Shown here piece by piece: positions 1-6,831 of a DNA stretch of 8,756 bases. Source of the stretch: an uncultured Porphyromonadaceae bacterium (lineage in GTDB: Bacteria; Bacteroidota; Bacteroidia; Bacteroidales; Muribaculaceae); assembly GCA_937901905.1 (NCBI GenBank), contig CALDIF010000007.1, positions 1 to 8,756 on the forward strand, given 5' to 3'. The position numbers and the translations under genes are program-made. Every line of letters begins with the position of its first letter. The first letter of the stretch is position 1. Below the pieces are notes generated by a model that was given only the letters and a program-made list of their open reading frames with translations, was not told where the DNA came from and made no database searches.

Positions 1-1452
1 CATGTTAACGACACTCACAGCCACATGGAGCCTGTACGGGGAGGGGAGTATGACGGTCTCGGCGGAATTATAGAGAGGGCTGCCTTCGTGGACAGCGTCA
101 GGAAGGCTGACGGGGCCGGGAATGTGCTTCTTCTTCATGCCGGGGACTTCAGCCAGGGAACGTCCTACTTCACTGAACTGAAGGGAGATATAGAGATACA
201 GGTCATCAACGCCATGGGTTATGATTGCATAGCTCTCGGCAATCACGAGTTCGACAACGGTCTTGAGAGCCTCGCAGGTTATTACAAAAACGTCAAAGCA
301 ACCAAGTTGAGTGCCAATTACGACTGGAGCGAGACCGACCTTGCAGGCTTGTTCCAACCCTATCGCATCTACACTTTCGGCAACAAAAAAGTGGGTTTCT
401 TCGGCATCAATGTCAACCCCAACGGATTGATAATGGACAAGAATTTTGTGGGACTGCGCTATATTCCTCAAGATAAAGTGGCTGATGCCACAGCCCGTTA
501 TCTCAAGGAGGTGCAAGGTGTTGATTACACCGTGATGCTCAGCCACATCGGTTACACCAACGATTCCGGCGAGATGAGTGACACTGCCATCGTTCACCAT
601 AGCCACTATATCGACCTCGTGATTGGCGGACACAGCCACACCGTTGTCAAGCCCGGCAGCGACATGAGTATGGTGCCTAATGCCGACGGTCGCATCATTA
701 CCGTCGGGCAAAACGGTAAGAGCGCAAAGATCGTGGGTGTTTACACTCTCGAACTCGGAGACCGATTGGCTGTCAACTATGAACAGATTGATGTCGATGA
801 CAAGTGGGACGCTATTGCCGAGAAGTCTTATCCCGAAATGAGTCGTTGGCTCGGCAAGTATCGTGCCGGTGTTGACTCTCTCATGAATAACCCCATCGCG
901 ATCAGCGATATGGAGTGGAACAACAAGGACGACGGCGCGATGAACTGGGTGTGCGACATCACGCTCGACATCATCGGTGAGGTGAGCGGTATCAAGAATA
1001 TTGACCTTGCCATCATGAACAAGGGCGGTATTCGCACCTCGATGCCTCGCGGAACCGTGACCGAGGGACTCATCATGTCAATGTTCCCCTTTGATAACCG
1101 CTATGTGGTACTTGACATCATGGGCAAGGATTTGATTGATGCCCTCGCCGTGATGGCGGGTCGCGGAGGCGACGCCCTCAGTCGCGGCATGCTCGTGACC
1201 TACGACAGCAAAGGCAACATCACGAGTGCCAAACTCAAAGGTAAGAAGATCGATCCCAACAAGCATTACACCGTTGCCACCATTAACTACTTGAGCGACG
1301 GTGGCGACTACATGGTGCCACTCACTCGCGCCACCGAAATCTTCCGCGACGATGTGAAGTACGGCGACCACGTGATGCGCTACATCATCAACAAGGGGAA
1401 AGCCGGCAAGCACTTGACGACCACTAACGAGGCTCGCATGGTAAAGAAATGA
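1..1452 (+). CDS. 5'-nucleotidase / metallophosphatase family protein, 5' end cut by the window edge
   Basis: The reading frame is open from base 1. The first Met, at base 25, is not the real start, because the preceding codons encode the metallophosphatase signature NDTHSH (residues 3-8 counted from base 1). Further metal-site motifs follow: the Asp of GDFSQG (about 49), GNHEFDNG (80-87), SHIGYTND (His about 182) and GGHSHT (209-214). The C-terminal 5'-nucleotidase domain begins near residue 290 and shows NKGGIR (340-345), PFDN (363-366) and GGDYM (434-438), the nucleotide-binding region in UshA-type enzymes. Family members hydrolyse nucleoside 5'-phosphates or related phosphoesters outside the cytoplasm using two metal ions. 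About 483 residues are visible; the missing part is probably a short signal peptide or lipoprotein leader. Substrate is inferred only from family. Codon choice in roughly the first 80 codons (AGG, GGG, ATA) differs from the rest. The gene is followed by a hairpin before the next gene. Confidence 0.93.
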   Translation, partial: HVNDTHSHMEPVRGGEYDGLGGIIERAAFVDSVRKADGAGNVLLLHAGDFSQGTSYFTELKGDIEIQVINAMGYDCIALGNHEFDNGLESLAGYYKNVKATKLSANYDWSETDLAGLFQPYRIYTFGNKKVGFFGINVNPNGLIMDKNFVGLRYIPQDKVADATARYLKEVQGVDYTVMLSHIGYTNDSGEMSDTAIVHHSHYIDLVIGGHSHTVVKPGSDMSMVPNADGRIITVGQNGKSAKIVGVYTLELGDRLAVNYEQIDVDDKWDAIAEKSYPEMSRWLGKYRAGVDSLMNNPIAISDMEWNNKDDGAMNWVCDITLDIIGEVSGIKNIDLAIMNKGGIRTSMPRGTVTEGLIMSMFPFDNRYVVLDIMGKDLIDALAVMAGRGGDALSRGMLVTYDSKGNITSAKLKGKKIDPNKHYTVATINYLSDGGDYMVPLTRATEIFRDDVKYGDHVMRYIINKGKAGKHLTTTNEARMVKK

Positions 1453-1501
1453 CATACAGTCATTAACCCTCGCACATAAATTTTATTAAAATTCCGAACT
1501 T

Positions 1502-1541
1502 TTCAAGTTGCTGAAGTGTAAGCGCACTTCGGCAACTTGAA
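1502..1541 (+). terminator. Long hairpin between the nucleotidase and glycosidase genes, candidate terminator or attenuator
   Basis: Arms at 1502-1518 and 1525-1541 pair over 17 bp with a single G-U wobble, closing a loop of about six bases. It lies 50 bp after the nucleotidase stop and ends 18 bp before the next start codon. The 3' flank (ATTAATTAAA) is AT-rich but has no U-tract, so it is not a classical intrinsic terminator. It could end the upstream transcript, protect its 3' end, or act in the leader of the downstream gene. The pairing is seen directly; the role is inferred. Confidence 0.55.
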
Positions 1542-1559
1542 TTAATTAAACCGAACACG

Positions 1560-4500
1560 ATGAGAAGGATTGTTGTCCTCATGTTGGCAATGGCGGCATT
1601 GACTGTCCGTGCGGTAACGCCATTGCTGTTCAACCACGTTGATCGCGTGGCAATGGAGCACTGGGTCGACAGCGTGTACGCCACGCTTGACGATCGCGAC
1701 CGCGTAGCCCAGTTGATGATGGCGGCAATCACACCGAGCGATGTCGCGACCGCGTGCCGCTTGATCGACGACCTTGTCGCGCGTCAACATGTGGGTGGGG
1801 TCATCTATCACGAGAGTGGAACACTCGCGCAGGCTACAGTGACCAATCACATGCGCCGCGTGGCTCGCGTTCCGGTGCTCGTCAGCATTGACGGCGAGTG
1901 GGGCTTGGCGATGCGACTGCGAGAACTGCGAGCCTTCCCCAAGAACCTGCGACTCGGAGCGATAACCGACGAGCGATTGTTGTACACCTACGGACGCGAA
2001 GTGGCGCGCCAGTGTCGCATTATGGGTATACACGTTGACCTCGCACCTGTACTCGACGTTAATGATGCCCCCGAACGTCCCACATTGGGAGCTCGTTCGT
2101 TCGGTGAAAATCCCGAGGCGGTGGCGAGTCATGCCGCTGCATTTGCTCGCGGACTCGAAGACGGGGGCGTGCTCAGCGTGGCCAAGCATTTTCCGGGACA
2201 CGGCGCGACAGTCGACGACTCGCACAAAATGTTGCCCACTATCAACAAGTCGATGAAACAACTCAACACATGCGAGTTGGTGCCGTTCCGTCGCTACATC
2301 GACAACGGCTTGGGTGGCATGCTCACAGCCCACCTCAACGTTCCCGCCATTGACAATGACGTTGCACCCACAACATTCAGCCGACGCTGCGTGACCGATT
2401 TGCTCAAGCACACGCTCGGTTTTGAGGGACTTATCTTCACCGATGCCCTGGGCATGAAGGGGGCTGCCGACCATGTCGGCGCAGGTCAAAGTGCAGCCGT
2501 GGCTGCACTCATCGCGGGTAACGACGTGCTCCTCATGCCCGAGAATGTATCCGACGAGATCGATGCCGTGATGCACGCTGTCGCCGACGGCACCGTTCCG
2601 GCATCGCGCGTTGAAGATAGTTGTCGCAAGATATTGCGGTTCAAGTATGCCCTCGGTTTGCACGAGCCGCAAGCCGACATTGACCTCAACGGACTTGTCA
2701 GCAGCCTTGACACGCCCGAGACGCTCGCACTGCAAGACGCACTCGTTGCCGCCACCGTCACGGTGATGACCGACAAGGGGCACGCACTGCCCATACACAA
2801 TCTCGAGCGACAACACATCGCCGTAATCACAATCGGTGGCGACGATGCCATTGCAGGCAACATCGTCCACGACCGCGCCGACGACTACGCACACATTGAG
2901 TTTCACCGCCACGTCACAGTCGGCACCGACATTGAAGCAATAGCATCTCAATTGAAGCGCAACGGCTTCACGACAGTGGTGATTGCCGCTTGTGATGACT
3001 CGTCAACAACGCGCTTGTTGACACGCAATATTACCGCACGCATCAAAAATGCCATACTCATCGTGACCGCCGAGCCCTATAATATCGCGCGTTACGGCAG
3101 TGCATTGCACGATGCCGGAGCCGTCGTGCTCACCTACGACCGCTCCACTCTCTCACTTGACCTTGCCGTGCAGACCGTCTTCGGTGGCAATGAAGCCGCC
3201 GGAGTGCTACCCATCGCCATTCGACCCGACGGAGGAGGCAAAACATTCAAAGCCGGTACGGGCGTGCATTATGCAGCAACACGTTTGGGCTACGCCATGC
3301 CACAAACGGTTGGTCTTGATAATCGCTTGATAACATTAATCGACTCGGTGGCAACCTACGGAGTGCGCGAACATGCTTTTCCGGGCTGTCAAGTGTTAGT
3401 GGCACGCCACGGCAAGATTGTGCATAGCCGAGCCTATGGCGAGACCGCATTCGGCAGCGGTGAACGCGTGACAACGTCAACGCTCTACGACTGCGCGTCG
3501 GTATCCAAAGCGACCGGCACCTTGAGTGCCGTGATGAAAGTGTACGACAAGGGCAAGTTCTCACTTGACGAACCGGCTTCCGAATATATACCCGGTTTGC
3601 AACGCGATGACAAACGCGACATCACATTCCGCGACTTGCTCTATCACGAGACGGGCATGCCGCCGAGTTTGAGTATGTGGCTAATGATGATGGATAAGTC
3701 AACTTACAGCGCGCCGCTTATTGTCGGCAAGCCCGACGCACACCACCACATCAAGATAGTGAATAATGCCTATGGTCACGATGCGGCACGGCTGCGCTCC
3801 GATATCCTCTCTCCCACTCCGACAACCGAATTACCCATACCTATCGCAGCCGACCTATATGGGGGGAAAGCGACTCGCGACACCGTAATGGCGGGCATCT
3901 ACAGCGCACCGCTCGGAGAAAAAAAATACCTCTATTCATGCTTGAACTTCAGCCTGCTCGCCGATGCCATGCAACACATCACCGGTGAGAGTATTGACGT
4001 GTTTGATGCCCGTGAAATATTCGAGCCGCTCGGCGCGTGGCGTACGGGTTACCGTCCCGCCGATCGTTTTGCGCTTGCCGAGGTGGCACCGACCGAAGTT
4101 GACACCTACCTGCGCCGACAACATGTCAGGGGGTACGTTCACGATGAATTGGCTGCGTTTTCGCTTGGAGTGCAGGGCAATGCAGGGCTTTTCAGCACTG
4201 CAACCGATATTGCCAAATTGTGCCAAATGTGGCTCAACGGGGGAACTTACGGCGGTCATCAATTCTTAAAGGCGACCACGGTCGACACGTTCCTTAAAGC
4301 CAAGAGTCCTAACAGCCATCGCGGATTGGGCTTTGACAAGCCTGTCATAGGCAATCCCGATGCAAGCAACACATGCGCCGAAGCCGGGCCGACAGTGATA
4401 GGACACACCGGCTTCACAGGCACCAGTTTCTGGGTTGATCCCGAGAACGACATGATATACGTGTTCATGAGCAACCGCGTGTCACCCACTCGCAACAATC

Positions 4501-4574
4501 CGGCTTTCGGGAGGGTGAGTGCGCGAAGTAACATTCACTCGCTCATCTACAAGTGTTTACTCAAGAAGCAATAA
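1560..4574 (+). CDS. Exported GH3 beta-N-acetylglucosaminidase (NagZ-like) fused to a class C beta-lactamase-fold serine hydrolase
   Basis: This 1004-residue protein begins with a signal peptide (hydrophobic core residues 4-17, likely cut after VRA18, no lipobox Cys), so it should act in the periplasm or outer envelope. Residues 30-365 form the GH3 barrel: IDGEWGLAMR (110-119) in the sugar-binding region, KHFPGHG (209-215), the catalytic Asp-Ser-His loop with His222, and the nucleophile Asp295 in FTDALGMKG. KHFPGHGAT-DDSH is the NagZ subtype, not the broad beta-glucosidase type. Residues 395-580 look like the GH3 C-terminal alpha/beta domain. Residues 590-1000 are a serine hydrolase: SVSK (Ser647, Lys650), YSC (Tyr792), a VHDE loop (860-863), GNAGLFS (873-879) and HTG (949-951). 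By analogy with B. subtilis NagZ and AmiE, one chain may remove GlcNAc and then cleave the muramyl-peptide amide. The activity of the second domain is inferred; esterase or peptidase remain possible. trxB starts 30 bp downstream. Confidence 0.93.
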   Translation: MRRIVVLMLAMAALTVRAVTPLLFNHVDRVAMEHWVDSVYATLDDRDRVAQLMMAAITPSDVATACRLIDDLVARQHVGGVIYHESGTLAQATVTNHMRRVARVPVLVSIDGEWGLAMRLRELRAFPKNLRLGAITDERLLYTYGREVARQCRIMGIHVDLAPVLDVNDAPERPTLGARSFGENPEAVASHAAAFARGLEDGGVLSVAKHFPGHGATVDDSHKMLPTINKSMKQLNTCELVPFRRYIDNGLGGMLTAHLNVPAIDNDVAPTTFSRRCVTDLLKHTLGFEGLIFTDALGMKGAADHVGAGQSAAVAALIAGNDVLLMPENVSDEIDAVMHAVADGTVPASRVEDSCRKILRFKYALGLHEPQADIDLNGLVSSLDTPETLALQDALVAATVTVMTDKGHALPIHNLERQHIAVITIGGDDAIAGNIVHDRADDYAHIEFHRHVTVGTDIEAIASQLKRNGFTTVVIAACDDSSTTRLLTRNITARIKNAILIVTAEPYNIARYGSALHDAGAVVLTYDRSTLSLDLAVQTVFGGNEAAGVLPIAIRPDGGGKTFKAGTGVHYAATRLGYAMPQTVGLDNRLITLIDSVATYGVREHAFPGCQVLVARHGKIVHSRAYGETAFGSGERVTTSTLYDCASVSKATGTLSAVMKVYDKGKFSLDEPASEYIPGLQRDDKRDITFRDLLYHETGMPPSLSMWLMMMDKSTYSAPLIVGKPDAHHHIKIVNNAYGHDAARLRSDILSPTPTTELPIPIAADLYGGKATRDTVMAGIYSAPLGEKKYLYSCLNFSLLADAMQHITGESIDVFDAREIFEPLGAWRTGYRPADRFALAEVAPTEVDTYLRRQHVRGYVHDELAAFSLGVQGNAGLFSTATDIAKLCQMWLNGGTYGGHQFLKATTVDTFLKAKSPNSHRGLGFDKPVIGNPDASNTCAEAGPTVIGHTGFTGTSFWVDPENDMIYVFMSNRVSPTRNNPAFGRVSARSNIHSLIYKCLLKKQ

Positions 4575-4604
4575 AGTTACTGACATTTAATCAATAATCG
4601 CAAT

Positions 4605-5528
4605 ATGATACAATGCTTGATTATCGGTGGCGGTCCCGCCGGTTACACCGCGGCAATCTATTTGGCACGCGCCGGCGTTAACGCTGTTTTGGTCGAGGGA
4701 CCACAACCCGGGGGACAACTCACCACAACCACTATTGTCGAGAACTTCCCCGGCTTCCCCGACGGGGTTGACGGCAACCGACTGGTAAATGATATGCGAC
4801 GCCAGGCAATAGGCATGGGAGCGACAGTGCGCACCGCGACAGTCAACTCGCTTGACCTGTCGGCACGACCTTTCGTCGCAACACTCGGTGACGGGGAGAG
4901 CATCACCGCCGACACCGTCATCATTGCCACCGGTGCACAGGCACGTTACCTCGGACTCGACGATGAGAAACGTTACGCCGGATTGGGAGTCAGTGCATGC
5001 GCTACATGCGACGGTTTTTTCTATCGACGCAAAACTGTCGCCGTGGTCGGCGGCGGTGACACGGCGTGCGAGGAGGCACATTACTTGAGTAACCTCGCGT
5101 CCAAGGTGTACATGATTGTCCGTAAAGACCACTTGCGCGCGAGCGATGCCATGCAACGTCGCGTTGCCGAACGCAACAACATCGAGATATTATATAATTG
5201 TAACGCAGTAGGGCTGTATGGTGACGGCGGTGTGGAGGGAGCCCATGTGGTCAGACACCTGGGGAGTCCCGAACAAGAACAGTTTGACCTGCCCATTGAC
5301 GGTTTTTTCCTCGCTATCGGTCACACCCCGGCTACAGCATTCCTTGCCGGACAACTGGATCTCGACGAAGCCGGATATATCGTCACCGCGCCACACAGCA
5401 CGGCGACAAGCGTCAACGGCGTGTTCGCAGCCGGCGATGTCGCCAATGCCGCATACAGACAAGCGATAGCTGCTGCGGGCGACGGCTGCCGTGCCGCCCT
5501 TGATGTCCTCGCGCTGCTTGCTCGATAA
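4605..5528 (+). CDS. trxB: Thioredoxin-disulfide reductase (NADPH, FAD)
   Basis: The 307-residue length is typical of low-molecular-weight bacterial thioredoxin reductases. Visible in order are the FAD-binding GGGPAG (8-13), GGQLTTT (36-42), the second FAD-domain motif ATGA (108-111), the redox-active CATC (Cys132 and Cys135), the NADPH-binding GGGDTA (149-154), basic residues Arg173, Lys174 and Arg178 suited to the NADPH 2'-phosphate, and the closing FAD motif GVFAAGD (272-278). The enzyme passes electrons from NADPH to thioredoxin in the cytoplasm. No thioredoxin gene lies in the window. There is no export signal. It starts 30 bp after the glycosidase fusion gene and ends 59 bp before the isomerase-like gene, so co-transcription with both is plausible. 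All catalytic residues are present. Confidence 0.96.
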   Translation: MIQCLIIGGGPAGYTAAIYLARAGVNAVLVEGPQPGGQLTTTTIVENFPGFPDGVDGNRLVNDMRRQAIGMGATVRTATVNSLDLSARPFVATLGDGESITADTVIIATGAQARYLGLDDEKRYAGLGVSACATCDGFFYRRKTVAVVGGGDTACEEAHYLSNLASKVYMIVRKDHLRASDAMQRRVAERNNIEILYNCNAVGLYGDGGVEGAHVVRHLGSPEQEQFDLPIDGFFLAIGHTPATAFLAGQLDLDEAGYIVTAPHSTATSVNGVFAAGDVANAAYRQAIAAAGDGCRAALDVLALLAR

Positions 5529-5587
5529 CTTAACACGGTACTGACGCGTCACCACGTCGGTAACTTGAATATAACTGAACTATAACT

Positions 5588-6784
5588 ATGAAAATTTTCC
5601 CGATTACGAGTGTGCTGCATGATGCCGACGCTGTCGCGGCATCTACACGAGATTTCCTCGCCACATTAGGACTTGACGAAACGGTTGTAGACACCGATTT
5701 CGAGCACTACGGCAGTGGAAACCCCGACTTGATTTACGTCCGCACAGGAGGCACCGAGGGTGTTTTCCGCGATTTGCTGCCACAACTTCGCCGTCAGTCA
5801 AGCGCACCTGTTTATCTCCTGGCAAGTGGTACAAGCAATTCATTGGCTGCATCAATGGAGATACTCAGTTACCTCGTTCAACACAATGTGCCGGGCGAGA
5901 TACTGCATGGTAGCAGCGAATATGTGTCACAACGCATTGCACAGTTGAAATGTGAGAGCGAGGCACGCTACTCACTGCGTGGCAAGCGAGTGGGTATAGT
6001 GGGCGCACCGAGCGACTGGCTGATTTCAAGCCTTGTCGACCGCAACGAGGTGCGCAACCGGTTGGGCATCGAGTTGATAGACATCGACATGAACGAGTTG
6101 CTCAACGAAATTGAAGCGACACCTATGCCCGAAAACGTAAGCCTTGACGCTGTCGCGCCAACCGCGGCTATCGCCGACGCACTACCGGGTGCCGAACGCA
6201 TCTACCGCGCCTTGAAGGCACTCGTCACACGACACAACTTGTCGGGACTCACCGTGCGTTGCTTTGACCTGCTTACCACAGTGCACAACACGGGCTGTCT
6301 CGCGCTGGCACGACTCAACAGCGAGGGCATTGTGGCAGGATGTGAGGGTGATGTGCCGGCTTTGTTATCAATGATGGTAGCGCACGCTGCGACGCGATGC
6401 ACCGGCTTTCAAAGCAACCCGGCACGCATCAACGTCGAAACAGGCGAAATTTTAATGGCCCACTGCACCATACCTCTCGGCATGGTCGACCGCTACGAAC
6501 TCGACACTCACTTCGAGAGTGGCATCGGTGTGGGCATTCGCGGTTACAGAACTGCCGGCAACGTTACACTGTTTAAACTCAGCGGAGACCTCAAGCGTGT
6601 GTTTGCCGCCGAGGGACAGTTGTTGCGATGTGGAAACGAGGGCGACTTGTGCCGCACCCAAATGACAATCAGGCTCAACAATGCCGAGGACACGCACTAC
6701 TTCTTGACTGCTCCCATCGGCAATCACCACATCGTGGTGCCGGGACACCACGCCCGACTGCTCAAGGCAGTTTTGCAAGCCTGA
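5588..6784 (+). CDS. L-fucose/L-arabinose isomerase-like fold protein (COG2407-type), substrate unknown
   Basis: This is a 398-residue cytoplasmic protein without signal or membrane segments. The N-terminal half has YVRTGGTEG (50-58) and LLASGTSNSLAA (77-88), resembling the Rossmann-like N-terminal region of this fold. The second half carries CEGDV (252-256), AHC (291-293), LDTHF (305-309), CRTQ (355-358) and GNHH followed by PGHH (378-388). In the fucose isomerase superfamily comparable Glu, Asp and His residues bind the catalytic divalent metal, so the metal site looks retained (candidates Glu253, His292, His308, His380/381). It is shorter than FucI (about 590) and AraA (about 500), and no fucose or arabinose genes are nearby, so a true FucI or AraA call is not justified. 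Interconversion of an aldose and a ketose is inferred. The gene ends 37 bp before the stop of the convergent phosphatase gene. Confidence 0.75.
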   Translation: MKIFPITSVLHDADAVAASTRDFLATLGLDETVVDTDFEHYGSGNPDLIYVRTGGTEGVFRDLLPQLRRQSSAPVYLLASGTSNSLAASMEILSYLVQHNVPGEILHGSSEYVSQRIAQLKCESEARYSLRGKRVGIVGAPSDWLISSLVDRNEVRNRLGIELIDIDMNELLNEIEATPMPENVSLDAVAPTAAIADALPGAERIYRALKALVTRHNLSGLTVRCFDLLTTVHNTGCLALARLNSEGIVAGCEGDVPALLSMMVAHAATRCTGFQSNPARINVETGEILMAHCTIPLGMVDRYELDTHFESGIGVGIRGYRTAGNVTLFKLSGDLKRVFAAEGQLLRCGNEGDLCRTQMTIRLNNAEDTHYFLTAPIGNHHIVVPGHHARLLKAVLQA

Positions 6785-6792
6785 CCCCTTCC

Positions 6793-6831
6793 TATCCCCA
6801 CGCCGAGTTTACCCGAACTCACGTGGGGATA
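6793..6831. terminator. Hairpin between convergent genes, candidate bidirectional terminator
   Basis: Arms TATCCCCACG (6793-6802) and CGTGGGGATA (6822-6831) pair perfectly. After a small internal loop an inner stem GAGTT (6805-6809) / AACTC (6816-6820) continues to a six-base loop. It starts 8 bp after the isomerase-like stop (6784) and overlaps the last 13 bp of the minus-strand phosphatase gene (stop at 6819-6821). Neither side has a U-tract, so strength as an intrinsic terminator is uncertain, but symmetry and position suit a shared 3' end. Confidence 0.6.

Noticed and set aside
1078..1455. 125-codon minus-strand frame opposite the nucleotidase C-terminal domain
   Set aside because: It is fully antisense to conserved NKGGIR, PFDN and GGDYM coding sequence, and its product has no recognisable feature.
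1477..1484. TAAATTTT before the glycosidase gene, considered as a -7 promoter box
   Set aside because: The last base departs from TAnnTTTG and there is no TTTG 19-21 bp upstream.
2193..2226. Ala instead of Asp/Asn after KHFPGHG, considered as loss of a GH3 residue
   Set aside because: Proteobacterial NagZ also has Ala there (KHFPGHGA...ADSH), and the catalytic DSH loop is intact.
2491..2508. Perfect 8-bp inverted repeat GTGCAGCC/GGCTGCAC inside the glycosidase gene
   Set aside because: It encodes ordinary Ala-rich sequence (SAAVAAL) in the GH3 barrel, where repeated GCx codons readily give such symmetry.
1542..2951. 469-codon open frame on the minus strand opposite the glycosidase gene
   Set aside because: It is a mirror of codon bias in the real + strand gene. 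The translation is rich in His, Cys and Val with no domain motif, while the + strand frame has complete GH3 catalytic motifs.
4587..5156. 189-codon minus-strand frame opposite trxB
   Set aside because: It is antisense to the intact FAD, CATC and NADPH motifs of trxB and has no motif of its own.
5539..5562. Weak hairpin TACTGACG/CGTCGGTA after trxB, considered as a terminator
   Set aside because: It has only 8 bp with one G-U pair, an 8-base loop and no U-tract; too weak to call, and the following gene is close.
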